From Bradyrhizobium sp. AZCC 2176 (GTDB taxonomy: Bacteria; Pseudomonadota; Alphaproteobacteria; Rhizobiales; Xanthobacteraceae), in assembly GCF_036924645.1 (NCBI RefSeq), contig NZ_JAZHRX010000001.1, forward strand, positions 186,001 through 250,000: a stretch of 64,000 nt of DNA, given 5' to 3'. The translations under genes were made by a program, and so were the position numbers. Of the stretch, positions 1 through 8,985 are shown in pieces (the first letter of the stretch is position 1; each line of letters begins with the position of its first letter). Under the pieces are notes generated by a model, which made no database searches, was not told where the DNA came from, and saw nothing but the letters and a program-made list of their open reading frames with translations.

Positions 1-386
1 ATGATTTCGGCGACATCCCCCTCCCGAATGTTCACGCGGGGATCGCCGAGGCTGTCCCCAAAAATTTCCGCCATCGGGCCGCGTGCCCATGCAACGACAG
101 CGGGGACCAGTTCGACTTGCACGATCTGCGCTTTGCTTCCGAACGCGCCAAGCGCCGCGCGCAACGTAAAGCCCATGCCTAATCCGCCGATCAGTACGCG
201 GGGGTCTGTGACGTCAATCTTCTTTGCCGCAAGCGTGGCAAGCGCAGCCTCAGAACCTGACAGACGGCTGTTCATCAGCTCGTTGGTGCCGAGCATGATG
301 GAGAACTCCTTGCCGCGGCGCATCAGGCGGAGTTCATCGTCGGTGCCGGGAATACGGGCGGTGTCGATCTTTTCCCAGGGAATCAT
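1..386 (-). CDS. Spermidine synthase-like methyltransferase-fold protein (3' end outside window)
   Basis: The first 128 residues of a protein that runs off the left edge. Residues 67-72 (GGLGMG) form the glycine-rich nucleotide loop of spermidine synthase and SAM-dependent methyltransferase folds, and an acidic residue in VELVP about 25 residues later would contact the ribose. The segment MLGTNELMNSRLSGSE resembles the substrate-gate region of spermidine-synthase-like proteins. The start chosen is the ATG at 386; no convincing Shine-Dalgarno sequence precedes it. It lies 76 bases downstream of the P450 fusion gene on the same strand, separated by a palindromic repeat, so it may be transcribed separately. 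The active-site half is missing from the window, so it could be a true polyamine synthase or one of the many uncharacterised family members. Confidence 0.75.
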   Translation of the reverse strand, partial: MIPWEKIDTARIPGTDDELRLMRRGKEFSIMLGTNELMNSRLSGSEAALATLAAKKIDVTDPRVLIGGLGMGFTLRAALGAFGSKAQIVQVELVPAVVAWARGPMAEIFGDSLGDPRVNIREGDVAEI

Positions 387-416
387 CGATGGCTTTTAGC
401 ATGCTGTCTCAATGGT

Positions 417-454
417 CGTCGTCCCTGCGTTCGCACGCGTTCGCGGGGACGACG
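417..454. repeat. Palindromic intergenic repeat, terminator-like
   Basis: The arms CGTCGTCCC (417 onward) and GGGACGACG (to 454) face each other between the P450 fusion gene and the spermidine-synthase-like gene. The same CGTCGT...ACGACG palindrome family recurs at 41977, 49687, 57837 and 60945. Its position just after the P450 stop codon suggests a transcription-end or mRNA-stabilising hairpin; there is no T-run. Confidence 0.6.
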
Positions 455-462
455 GATAGGCG

Positions 463-3400
463 TTACCCGCCAGCCCACACATCAAGCACGTAGCGGTTCT
501 TGGTGCCGAGATCGTCGATCCAGCGCAGCCCGGCGTCGGCGTCCGCACCTGACTTTTCGCGATAGATCGCAACCAGCGCGGCCTTGACGTCCGGCTCCAT
601 CTTGCCGCCGTCACCGCAGACATAGACGATTGCGCCCTGCTCGATCAGGCTCCAGACGCGGTCCTTCTGCGCCGCCACCTGATGCTGCACATAGGTCTTC
701 GGCCCGTCGGCGCGAGAGAATGCGGTGTGCAGCTCGGCGATGCCGTCGGCGGCGAAGCCTTTCAGCTCTTGCGCATAGAGAAAATCCTGTTCGGGGTGCC
801 GGCAGCCGAAGAACAGCATCGCGGGGCCAAGCTTCGCGCCTTGCGCCTTGCGATGTGCGCGTTCCTGCAGGAAGCCGCGGAAGGGTGCCAGCCCCGTGCC
901 GGGGCCGATCATGATCACGGGTTGGGCCGCATCGTCCGGCAGGCGGAAGCCGGCCTTGGTCTCGCGTACCGTCGCATGCACGTTGTCGCCGACGCGGCGG
1001 CCGGCAAGATAGTTCGAGCAGACGCCCTTGTAGACGCCGCGGCCCGAGCTGGCGGGCGCTTCCACCACCCCGACGGTGACGCTGCAGCGCGCGGGATCGC
1101 CAGACGGCGACGACGAGATCGAATAGTAGCGCGGCGCCAGCAGCGACAGCATTTCCAGATAGGCGTGGAACGGCAATTCGCAGGCCGGATGCTCCTCCAG
1201 CAGATCGAATACCGATTTGCGCCGGGCCAGCACGTCCGAGCGGTAACGCTCCGCGGAAGCGTCATCGTCGCCGGTATAGGCGAGCAGTTTTGGCTTGGTG
1301 ACGGGACAGCGCGTGTGTTCCGACATGATCTGGATCTGCTTGCGGGTCGCGACCTGCTGCAGCTCCACGAACTCGGTCAGCAAGCGGCCGACCGAGACGG
1401 CATCACCCACCGGCAATTGTGCGCGGCGGCCTTCCGCGACCTGCAGCCGGATCTGGTCGGCCGGCAGGAAGCCAAAGCGGCGCGCGACGGAATCGACCAG
1501 CGCCGGATCATTGCGCGGCACGACGCTGAGATGGTCGCCGACGCGGTAAGTAGTACCCGGCGGCAGTTGCACCTCGACATGGCGGGTCGACCGGTCGGAA
1601 CCATTGGCGCCCGTCTTGTTCTGCAGCTCGGAATTGACCAGCACCTTCATCGGCGCGACGCCACCCTGCGCAACGAGTATGTTGACGGCGGACGGCGCCA
1701 CCGGTTCGATCGAATAAAGCGGGGCGTCGTCGGCGCTGCGGGCGAAGCCGGAATCGACGCCCAGTTCCTTCATCGCCGCGGGCGCCGCCTTCGCGAACCA
1801 TTTCTCGAACTGGCCGTCGAGATCGCTGCGGGCGTCGCCCTCGCCGCGGGCGTATAGGCTACGCGCGCCATGCGCCGCCAACTGTTCGTCGATCATGCGC
1901 GGCACGGATTGATAGGTCGCCGCCCAGTCGCTGTTGCCGCAGCCGAACACGGCGTAACGTACCTTGGCGAGCGCATCCTTCGGCAGCCCGCCGTCCAGCC
2001 ATTTGACGAATTGCGTGGCGTTGTCGGGCGCCGCGCCATTGTACGAAGCGCAGAAGATCAGGAGCCCGCCCTCTTCCGGCAGCTTGCCGACATAATCGTC
2101 GAGCGCGCCGAGCCTGGTCGCGAAGCCGTTGACCTCGGCGAGATCGGCGACCCGCGTTGCCAGTTCTTCCGCGGTGCCGAGGTTAGAGCCGTAGAGCACC
2201 AATAGCGGCGTGTTGTGGCCCGGACGGGTCCGCGCCTGCGGCACCGCCGCGTTCGAAGCGGCTGCCGCCACCGCAGCAGGGCCGGCGAAGGCGCCGCGAT
2301 CCTTGTCGGCGCGCGGCCGCACCTTGATCTTGAAGCCGTCGGGCTTGATCGTCAGCGTTTCCTTCAGGTGCATTTGGTAGCGGTGCACATCGAGCAGCTT
2401 GAAGCGCTGCAGGATCATGCCGATCGCCAGCGCCGCCTCGTGCATCGCAAAACCGCGGCCGATGCAGGCGCGCTGGCCGTTGCCGAAAGGCTTCCAGGCG
2501 TTGAGCGGCCGCTTGGCCTCGGCCTCGCGGCTGAAATTCTCGGGATCGAACGCGTCCGGGTTCGGACCCCAGACGCTGGGATCACGATGCAGCGCCATCA
2601 CCAGCACCGTGACGAAGGTGTTCTTCTTCAGTCTGTACTTGCCGCCGATGGTCTCGTCCTGAAGCGGCGCGATGCCGTAGGCGGGCGCCGGCGGCCACAG
2701 CCGCAGCGCCTCCTTCAAAATCTGCGTGATGTAGGTGAGCTGCGTGACCTGCTGATAGGTCGGCCTTGCGTCGATATCGGGCCCGAGCACCCGGTCGACC
2801 TCTTCATACGCCTTCTTGAGCACTTCCGGATGCTTGAGCAGCGCATAGATCGTGCACGACAAGAGCCCGCTGGTGGTCTCGTGGCCCGCGATCAGGAATG
2901 TGTTGATCTGGTAACGGATGTTGACGTCGTCGAGCTGCTCGCCAGTGGTACGGTCGACACCGGTCATCATGGCGCCGAGCATGTCCTTCTTGGCATCAGT
3001 GGCTTCCGCATTGCTGCGGCGCTCGGCGATGATCTCGTCGACCATCCTGTTCATGAACATGACGTCTTCGGCCAGCGTCTTGCGCCGCTTCTGCATCCAA
3101 AGATTTTCCAGCGGCAGGCCGCGGGTCATCATGATGGTCTCGAGCGAGCGTACCAGCGATTCGACGAACGGGTGATAGTCGCGGCGGTAGAACGAATTGA
3201 AGCGGTAATCGAAGCCGCAGAGACCAATAGTGTCGAGCGTCAGCGCCGTCATGTCGTGGACGACGTCGATCTCCTCGTCGGCGTTGAGCCGCTCCCATTT
3301 CTTCACGAGCTGATCGGCAATGTCGACCATGCTCGGGTGATAGGATTGCATGGCGCGGTTGCCGAACGGCTGCAGCAGGATGTTGTGCGCCTTGCTCCAG

Positions 3401-3699
3401 TTCGGCTCTGACGTGTCGGCGGTGAACAAGCCGTCGCCGCCAACGGCGCGAACCCGTCGCAGCGAGCCGCGCACCGCCTTGTCGAAACGCTTCTCGTCCG
3501 AGAGTTCGTCGATGAGATCGTGGCCGCCAACAATAACGAGCGGCGCACCCATCATGTCCAGCCAGAAGATCGGCCCCAGTTCCTTGGTGAGTCGCACCAG
3601 ATGCTGCACCGGCGCATTGGGATCCAGCGACAGCATATTGCCGACGACAGGCTTTTTCGGCGGATGCGGGATTGGACTAAGTTTATTGGGGGACGCCAT
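463..3699 (-). CDS. cyp102A: Self-sufficient cytochrome P450 / NADPH-P450 reductase fusion (CYP102A, BM3-like)
   Basis: A 1078-residue fusion that should carry out NADPH-dependent monooxygenation of fatty acids or related substrates in the cytoplasm. The N-terminal heme domain shows the I-helix AGHETTS, the ExxR of EALRLW and the heme loop FGNGQRACIG near residue 400. An Ala/Pro-rich linker follows, then a flavodoxin FMN domain (LYGSNLGTAEELA), an FAD domain (RYYSISSSPS) and an NADPH-binding end (GPGTGLAPFRGF). The GDGLFT segment carrying BM3 Phe87 is conserved. The beta-strand that carries Arg47 and Tyr51 in BM3 reads APLVIVGGHD here, so both carboxylate-anchoring residues appear absent. The frame stays open to 3819, but the ATG at 3699 is preferred: it has a GGAG upstream and begins where BM3 begins. 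The next downstream gene is spermidine-synthase-like. Confidence 0.95.
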   Translation of the reverse strand: MASPNKLSPIPHPPKKPVVGNMLSLDPNAPVQHLVRLTKELGPIFWLDMMGAPLVIVGGHDLIDELSDEKRFDKAVRGSLRRVRAVGGDGLFTADTSEPNWSKAHNILLQPFGNRAMQSYHPSMVDIADQLVKKWERLNADEEIDVVHDMTALTLDTIGLCGFDYRFNSFYRRDYHPFVESLVRSLETIMMTRGLPLENLWMQKRRKTLAEDVMFMNRMVDEIIAERRSNAEATDAKKDMLGAMMTGVDRTTGEQLDDVNIRYQINTFLIAGHETTSGLLSCTIYALLKHPEVLKKAYEEVDRVLGPDIDARPTYQQVTQLTYITQILKEALRLWPPAPAYGIAPLQDETIGGKYRLKKNTFVTVLVMALHRDPSVWGPNPDAFDPENFSREAEAKRPLNAWKPFGNGQRACIGRGFAMHEAALAIGMILQRFKLLDVHRYQMHLKETLTIKPDGFKIKVRPRADKDRGAFAGPAAVAAAASNAAVPQARTRPGHNTPLLVLYGSNLGTAEELATRVADLAEVNGFATRLGALDDYVGKLPEEGGLLIFCASYNGAAPDNATQFVKWLDGGLPKDALAKVRYAVFGCGNSDWAATYQSVPRMIDEQLAAHGARSLYARGEGDARSDLDGQFEKWFAKAAPAAMKELGVDSGFARSADDAPLYSIEPVAPSAVNILVAQGGVAPMKVLVNSELQNKTGANGSDRSTRHVEVQLPPGTTYRVGDHLSVVPRNDPALVDSVARRFGFLPADQIRLQVAEGRRAQLPVGDAVSVGRLLTEFVELQQVATRKQIQIMSEHTRCPVTKPKLLAYTGDDDASAERYRSDVLARRKSVFDLLEEHPACELPFHAYLEMLSLLAPRYYSISSSPSGDPARCSVTVGVVEAPASSGRGVYKGVCSNYLAGRRVGDNVHATVRETKAGFRLPDDAAQPVIMIGPGTGLAPFRGFLQERAHRKAQGAKLGPAMLFFGCRHPEQDFLYAQELKGFAADGIAELHTAFSRADGPKTYVQHQVAAQKDRVWSLIEQGAIVYVCGDGGKMEPDVKAALVAIYREKSGADADAGLRWIDDLGTKNRYVLDVWAGG

Positions 3700-3815
3700 T
3701 GTCGAAGTATCTCCTGCTCCGCTGCCGTCATCCCTGCATAACGGCTTCGCCGCTATTGCCGGAGGAGCGCGCCTCAGCGCGCGTCTCGAAGGATGCCCAT
3801 TTGCACCACTACCTC

Positions 3816-3859
3816 TCATCCTTCGAGGCGCGCCGAACGCGGCGCGCCCCTCAGGATGA
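3816..3859. repeat. Palindromic intergenic repeat (TCATCCTTCGAG...CTCAGGATGA type)
   Basis: An imperfect inverted repeat with outer arms TCATCC/GGATGA and inner arms GGCGCGCC/GGCGCGCC sits between the P450 fusion gene and the epoxide-hydrolase-like gene. A partial copy with GCGCGCCTC and CTCGAAGGATG precedes it at about 3761-3795. From memory this is a high-copy repeat type in Bradyrhizobium-like genomes. It lies four bases beyond the hydrolase stop codon, so it may act as a transcript-end hairpin. Confidence 0.6.
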
Positions 3860-3862
3860 CGT

Positions 3863-4858
3863 CTATCCGAATCGTCGCTTACGCCATTCGATCAGCTTGG
3901 CGCTGACCTCGTCCGGCTTTTCCTGCTGCGTCCAATGGCCGCTGTCGCGTACAAGATACTTCTCGAGATCCGGCACGAGCTTCTCCATTCCGTCCGCGGA
4001 CGATGGCGGCAGTACCGCATCATTCTCGGCCATGATCATCAGCGACGGCACGTGCACCGTATGGTCGAGTCCTTCGGAGCGTCGCCAGTTGCGCGAAAAA
4101 TTGCGGTACCAGTTGATGCCGCCGGTGAAGCCGGTCCTGGTGAAAGTATCGACGAAGACCTTCTTTTCCTCCGGCGACAGGATCGGCGTGCGCGGATCGT
4201 GCTTGGCATCGTAATTCGCGATCATCTGCGGAAACGCCAGATTGAGCCGCGGCGACGCGCCGACGCCGGCAATCGGCTGTTCCTCCGGCGTACCTTCGGG
4301 GCGCGCCACCGGCTTGCGCATGAACGCATCAAAGGTTTGCTCGACGCGGCTTGCGAAAATCCTGTCTGGCTCGCGGCCAGGGTCCTGAAATTGCACAATG
4401 TACATCTTGTCGCCGAACCGCTTTCGAAACAGCTCGATCGGGTCGGCCGGCAGGCGATCGTAATGCGGCGTGTTGACCCCGATCACGCCGGCGACGCGGT
4501 TGATGTGGCGCAGCGGCATCTGCCAGACGATGAAGCCGCCCCAGTCGTGGCCGACGAAGATCGCCTTGTCGATCTTGAGGTGATCGAGCAGCCCGACGAG
4601 GTCGCCGGTCAGATGCTCCATGTCGTAGGCCTCGACCGGCTCCGGTCGATCGGTCGCGCCATAGCCGCGCTGGTCCGGCGCGATTACCCGGATGCCGGCC
4701 TCGCTCAAGGCCTTGATCTGGTGACGCCAGGAAAACGCGAGCTCCGGCCAACCGTGGCAGAGAATGAGCGGCGGCGCGTCGGACTTGGGCCCCGCCTCGT
4801 AATAGCCCATGCGAATGCCGTTCACCTGGGCGAACTGCAGCGGTGGCATTTCAATCAT
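3863..4858 (-). CDS. Alpha/beta hydrolase, epoxide hydrolase-like
   Basis: A 331-residue alpha/beta-hydrolase. Near residue 35 is HGWPE, the oxyanion-hole HGxP motif of epoxide hydrolases; near residue 105 is GHDWGG, in which Asp replaces the usual Ser nucleophile. Cap-domain tyrosines (WYRNF) and a late His in DSGHWTQQEKP complete the expected set for the soluble epoxide hydrolase/haloalkane dehalogenase branch. The start is either GTG 4861 or ATG 4858; ATG is preferred and a GGGGT-type ribosome site lies just upstream. The gene begins 10 bases after the repaired stop codon of the wax ester synthase gene, so the two are probably co-transcribed. Next to a fatty-acid-type P450 it may open epoxides made from unsaturated lipids, but the substrate is unknown. 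Confidence 0.88.
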   Translation of the reverse strand: MIEMPPLQFAQVNGIRMGYYEAGPKSDAPPLILCHGWPELAFSWRHQIKALSEAGIRVIAPDQRGYGATDRPEPVEAYDMEHLTGDLVGLLDHLKIDKAIFVGHDWGGFIVWQMPLRHINRVAGVIGVNTPHYDRLPADPIELFRKRFGDKMYIVQFQDPGREPDRIFASRVEQTFDAFMRKPVARPEGTPEEQPIAGVGASPRLNLAFPQMIANYDAKHDPRTPILSPEEKKVFVDTFTRTGFTGGINWYRNFSRNWRRSEGLDHTVHVPSLMIMAENDAVLPPSSADGMEKLVPDLEKYLVRDSGHWTQQEKPDEVSAKLIEWRKRRFG

Positions 4859-4868
4859 CACCAGACCC

Positions 4869-6417
4869 CTATTCAGCCGCGCTGGTCATGCTCGGCGGCG
4901 GCGCGAACGCTGCCTCCAGCGCCTCAAACTCTACCGGCAGCATGTCGCACATGACCTGGACATGGGGAATGATGTTGGCGCCGGCGATGAAGCCGAAATC
5001 GAGCTTGGTCGCGGTAGCTCTGCACGGTAATGTTGAGCGCAATTCCGTGGGTCGAGATCGACACCGGGAAGATGTGCAGCAATTCCGCGCCCGCGGCATA
5101 AAGCGTCTGCCGCGGTCCGGGCACATTGGACACCGTGATGTTGGCCGATGGCGGCAACACGTTCGACAGGTCCGAGCGGCTGTAGAGCAGCGCCATAATC
5201 TGCACCAGAATCGGCGCTCCCAGCATTGAGACGTTCGAGACCTGCGGCATGAAGGCCCGCAGCGGATGCGACATCTCCTTCGATTTGGTGGATTGCGCGA
5301 TGATCGCTTCCAGCCGTTCCTTCGGATCCTCGATATTGGTGGCGATCGAGCAGATCATGCCGAACACCTGGTTGTTGGCCTCGGTGTTGCCCTCCTCGCG
5401 CAGCGAGATCGGCACCGCCGCTGTCATCGACTTGGCCGGCAAGGCGCCGCGCTCCAAGAGATAGCGCCGCACCACGCCGGAGGAGAGCGCCAGCACCACG
5501 TCGTTGAGCTTGCCGCCGGATTGCTTGGCGACCGCCTTGGCCCGCGACAGCGAAATCGAGGTGCCGGCAAAACTGCGCTCGGACGAAATCGCCTTGTTCA
5601 AAATGGTCGGCGGCGAGACCATGCTGGCGATACTATCGCGCGACTTCGGATCGGAGATCTTGCCGACCACATCCGAGACGCTCTTGAGCATCGCCGGAAT
5701 GCTGCCGGCGAACTTCACCGCGCTCTCGATCTGGAACATGGCGTTGTCGAACAGGATCGATCCGAGATCGCTCTTGCCCGAGCGCGGCAGATCAAGGCTC
5801 TTTGGTGTCGAGGAGCCATCGAACGGCTGGCGCCAGAGCTGCTGGTAGGAATCGATCAGGTTGGCGGCGATATCGCGCGGCTCGTTGCCGCCCTTCGCCT
5901 GCGGAACCGGTTTCTCGACCACGCGCGGCACGGGGGTGACGTCGTAGATCATGTTGGTCAGCGCAGCACCTGCACCGCCGTCGATGCAGGCGTGATGCAT
6001 CTTGGAATAGAGCCCGATCTCGTTGTCCTTCATGCCCTCGAAGACATAGAACTCCCAGAGCGGCCGGGCGCGGTTGAGGAGCTTGGCATGCATCCAGCCG
6101 ACGATTCGCTCGAGCGTGGCGCGGTCGTATGGCGCCGGAAGGCTGCCGCGGAAGATGTGACGATCGATGTCGAACTGGTCGTCCTCGACCCAGGACGGAT
6201 GATCGATGTCGAGCGGCGCCTTTTCCAGGCGCGCTTTGAGGATCGGCGCAATGTGCAGCCGCGAGGCGATCATCGCCTTGAAATCCTCGAAGAAGTTGCC
6301 GTTGTAATTCTCGGGCAGGCGGAAGATCGCCATGCTGCCGACATGCATCGGCATCTCCGGCGTTTCCAGATACAGAAACGACGCGTCCATCGAAGACAGC
6401 TTCTTGGCGTCCGCCAT
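4869..6417 (-). pseudogene. Wax ester synthase / diacylglycerol acyltransferase (WS/DGAT), frameshifted near 3' end
   Basis: A WS/DGAT acyltransferase that would esterify acyl-CoA to alcohols or diacylglycerol. The HHACIDG catalytic motif is at residues 141-147, preceded by the conserved PLWE at 119-122. The start is ATG 6417, behind a strong GGGAGGAA site. The reading frame is intact to about residue 468 (VQSYRD), where one extra G at 5007-5008 of the plus strand throws translation out of frame; the frame as written ends at 4924 with an unrelated Arg/His-rich tail. The next frame resumes exactly with KLDFGFIAG...VMCDMLPVEFEALE and stops at 4869. Removing one base gives 1548 nt, exactly 515 codons plus stop. 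Either the gene is recently damaged, the strain makes a protein with an altered last 28 residues, or the base is a sequencing error. Confidence 0.88.
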
Positions 6418-6577
6418 GTTATTTTCCTCCCGCAGTAGAAAACGCGGCGCCTTGGCGGCGCTTCTGGCGTCTAGAATGTCTTTATTATTGGAGCATATCC
6501 GAAAACCTCTCACCATCCCGCATCAATTGCAGGGCGGGATCTTTCGGGGTCATGCCCTTAAGCTCAGGACGTTGGGC

Positions 6578-7378
6578 TCAGGATTGTGCATTTTCAGGGG
6601 GGCCGTAGGCAATGGCAAATGGTCCTGATCGGTCAAAATGCTTGAATTCGCCCTCGGGCTGCGCCAGCCGGTCGGCCACCGCCCATAATGCTGCGGGGTT
6701 GACGCCGAGTCCGATATGGCTGGCGAAGTGCACCTCGATGTTTTCGGCGGTCTCGGAGGGCCGCAACAGGCTCGTGTGCCAGTTCACGATGCCGTCGGTA
6801 CGGGAATAGATCGAGGTTGCCGGCACCGGCAGGTCACCGGCGATCGCCTCCCGGATTTCCAGATTGTCGTCGACCGCCTCCCCCGACAGCGCCTCATAGA
6901 GTCGCGTGGCGTTGGTCGCGCGGATATCGTTGGCAAATGGACTGCCGAGCGTAATCACCGAGCGCACCATGTCCGGCATCTGCAATGCCAGATCGCGCGC
7001 ATAGACGCCGCCGAGACTCCAGCCGACCAGACTGACCTTGCGGCCGGTCTCATCGTGAATGCGCCGCAGAAGGTCGCGCAATGCTCCGCGCTTGGAAGCG
7101 ACGCCGCCGAAATTGCGGCCCATGCTCCACGCATGGGTATCGTAGCCGAGTTCTTTCAGATAGCGCCGCATCGGCGCCATCGACAGATCGCTGGCGAGAA
7201 AGCCTGGCAGCGCCAGCACCGGATGCCCGTCGCCCTTCGGCGCGCGCAACAATAGTGGCGACAACAGCAAGCTCGAATTCAGCTCGAACAATGCCCTCGC
7301 TTCGGCGAGCATCAGAAACAGGCTCGGCGGCCGCAGCCTTTGCTCGCCCATTGCTGCCTCGCCCTCCGCGACGGCCAC
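6578..7378 (-). CDS. Lipase-like alpha/beta hydrolase
   Basis: A 266-residue alpha/beta hydrolase. Residues 119-123 (GWSLG) are the nucleophile elbow with the catalytic Ser near 121, and VHFASHIGLG near residue 225 probably supplies the His. The segment VLALPGFLASD is the oxyanion strand typical of triacylglycerol-lipase-like and PGAP1-like proteins. The frame opens at GTG 7378, directly after the TAA of the preceding DUF6489 gene; an in-frame ATG at 7351 behind GGAGG is an equally reasonable start and would shorten it to 257 residues. The ORF ends 160 bases before the WS/DGAT start. No signal peptide is evident, so an intracellular esterase or lipase acting on stored lipid is plausible but not proven. 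Confidence 0.85.
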   Translation of the reverse strand: MAVAEGEAAMGEQRLRPPSLFLMLAEARALFELNSSLLLSPLLLRAPKGDGHPVLALPGFLASDLSMAPMRRYLKELGYDTHAWSMGRNFGGVASKRGALRDLLRRIHDETGRKVSLVGWSLGGVYARDLALQMPDMVRSVITLGSPFANDIRATNATRLYEALSGEAVDDNLEIREAIAGDLPVPATSIYSRTDGIVNWHTSLLRPSETAENIEVHFASHIGLGVNPAALWAVADRLAQPEGEFKHFDRSGPFAIAYGPPENAQS

Positions 7379-7633
7379 TTACTTTTTGTCCTTCTGGCCC
7401 ATGCCGCCGAGGCCGGCCATGGTCACGAACATATCCTGAAACCGCTCGGCGATCTTGGGATCGAACGTGAACCAGCTCTGGATCAGCGATTCCGGAGAAA
7501 CCTTTTCGATATTGGCCATCACCTGCTGCTGCATCTTGTCCATCACGGCGGTCTGCATCGGCGAGACGTCGGGCAATCCGAAAAACTGTCTGGCTTCCAG
7601 CGGCGTGCAATCGATTTCGACGTTAACTTTCAT
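7379..7633 (-). CDS. DUF6489 family small protein
   Basis: An 84-residue cytoplasmic protein beginning MKVNVEIDCTPLEARQFFGL, which I recognise as the DUF6489 pattern of alphaproteobacteria. It has no transmembrane segment or cysteines; the middle is amphipathic (DKMQQQVMANIEK) and the C-terminus is a Gly/Met/Lys-rich tail. A clear AAAAGGAGCGGTC site precedes the ATG. Its TAA abuts the GTG start of the lipase-like gene, which argues for co-expression. Function is unknown. The position at the head of a lipid-handling group resembles phasin-like small proteins, but the sequence does not prove that role. Confidence 0.8.
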   Translation of the reverse strand: MKVNVEIDCTPLEARQFFGLPDVSPMQTAVMDKMQQQVMANIEKVSPESLIQSWFTFDPKIAERFQDMFVTMAGLGGMGQKDKK

Positions 7634-7731
7634 GACCGCTCCTTTTGCTGGCTTGCTGCAGTATCGCCACGATGACCTCCGTCACGCAAGGACAAGACCG
7701 CTGCCTTATCCCCCTCAATCGTCCGATATGG

Positions 7732-8985
7732 TCAACCAAAACGTTCGACGGCAAAAGGCCTTGTATCGGCAAACGGGGTCTCGCCGGTCATCATTTCGGC
7801 CAGCAGGCGGCCGGTTGCAGGTCCGAGCGTCAGGCCGTGGTGCTGGTGGCCGAAATCGAACCATAGGCCGCCATGGCGGGGGGCCTTGCCGATGACCGGC
7901 AGCATATCGGGCAGACAGGGGCGCGCGCCCTTCCACGGCACGGCGTCGACCGGCGCCCCCAGCGGGAACAATTTATGCGCCCGCGGCAGCGCCCGCTCGA
8001 CCTGAACCGGCGTGGGCGGCGCATCACGGTGGGCGAACTCGGCGCCCGTGGTGAGACGAATGCCGCGGTTCATGGGCGCCAGCAGATAGCCGAGATCGGT
8101 GTCCAGCACGGGGTGGTTCAAAACCGCATTGCCGCGCGGCTTGAGGTGCAAATGGTAACCACGCTTGACCTGAAGCGGGATCGAATAGCCGAGCGGCGCA
8201 AAAATCTGATCGGACCACGGTCCCATCGCCACCACGACCTCGCGCGCGGTGATCGTGCCTTCCAGCGTCGCCACCCGCCACCGACCGCCGGATTGTTCGA
8301 GCGTTCGTGCGTCACCGACAAGATATCGCCCGCCCTTGCGGCCGAACAGCGCTGAGTAGGCTTTGGCCAGGCCGCCGGGATCCGGCACAAATCCCGGCGC
8401 CGGAAAATGGATTGCACCGCTGAAATCGCCGGTTAGATGCGGCTCGCGGGCCATGATCGCCGCCCTGTCCAGGATTTCGCCCGCGACCCCATACTGCTTG
8501 GCACGCTCCAGCTCCCCCACCGCGCCTGCAAGCGTCGCCTCGGAGCGAAACAGCTTGATCCAGCCGCTCCGCCGCAGCAGATCCGGCACGCCTGCTTCCG
8601 CAATCAGCGCCTCATGCTCGATCAGGCTGCGCTGGATCAGCGGCAATTCCGCCATCGCGCTGTGCAGTGCACGCTCCGGCGACGAGGCGAGGAAATAGCG
8701 CACCAGCCACGGCAGGAAGGCTGGCAAATCCCTGAAATGGTAACGCACCTGCGGCGCGCGAAGCAACGCGTAACGCAGGATCTGACCCAGGTCCCGTGGA
8801 AACATGTAGGGAAAGACAGAGGCGCATTCTATCAATCCGCCATTGCCGTGACTGGTTTCTTCGCCGGCAACCTCGTGCCGGTCGATCAGAACCACGTTCC
8901 GGCCGCGCTTCTGCAGGTGCAAAGCGGCGCTCACACCGACCATGCCCGCACCCAGGACGAGCACGTCGGCCTTCAGTTCCGCCAT
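7732..8985 (-). CDS. FAD-dependent D-amino-acid dehydrogenase-like oxidoreductase (DadA family)
   Basis: A 417-residue FAD oxidoreductase of the DAO/DadA family. The N-terminal VLVLGAGMVGVSAALHL is the dinucleotide-binding fold (glycines at about 12, 14 and 17), followed by an acidic residue in LIDRH. The C-terminal PCLPDMLPVIGKAPRHGGLWFDFGHQHHG matches the second flavin-contact region of DadA proteins. The length matches the family (about 410-430). ATG 8985 has GGAG seven bases upstream. It diverges from the first peptide ABC transporter with 196 bases between starts, so oxidative deamination of D-amino acids or N-alkyl amino acids released from imported peptides is a reasonable guess. Other DAO-family roles (sarcosine or hydroxyproline oxidation) remain possible. 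Confidence 0.85.
   Translation of the reverse strand: MAELKADVLVLGAGMVGVSAALHLQKRGRNVVLIDRHEVAGEETSHGNGGLIECASVFPYMFPRDLGQILRYALLRAPQVRYHFRDLPAFLPWLVRYFLASSPERALHSAMAELPLIQRSLIEHEALIAEAGVPDLLRRSGWIKLFRSEATLAGAVGELERAKQYGVAGEILDRAAIMAREPHLTGDFSGAIHFPAPGFVPDPGGLAKAYSALFGRKGGRYLVGDARTLEQSGGRWRVATLEGTITAREVVVAMGPWSDQIFAPLGYSIPLQVKRGYHLHLKPRGNAVLNHPVLDTDLGYLLAPMNRGIRLTTGAEFAHRDAPPTPVQVERALPRAHKLFPLGAPVDAVPWKGARPCLPDMLPVIGKAPRHGGLWFDFGHQHHGLTLGPATGRLLAEMMTGETPFADTRPFAVERFG

Noticed and set aside
3700..3819. 40-residue N-terminal extension of the P450 fusion
   Set aside because: The extension is read through a palindromic repeat and is not P450-like; the ATG at 3699 has a ribosome site and begins where BM3 begins.
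4924..5014. Arg/His-rich C-terminus of the WS/DGAT frame as a genuine novel tail
   Set aside because: The alternative frame restores the family C-terminus exactly after one base, so frameshift is the simpler reading; kept as an open possibility in the feature entry.
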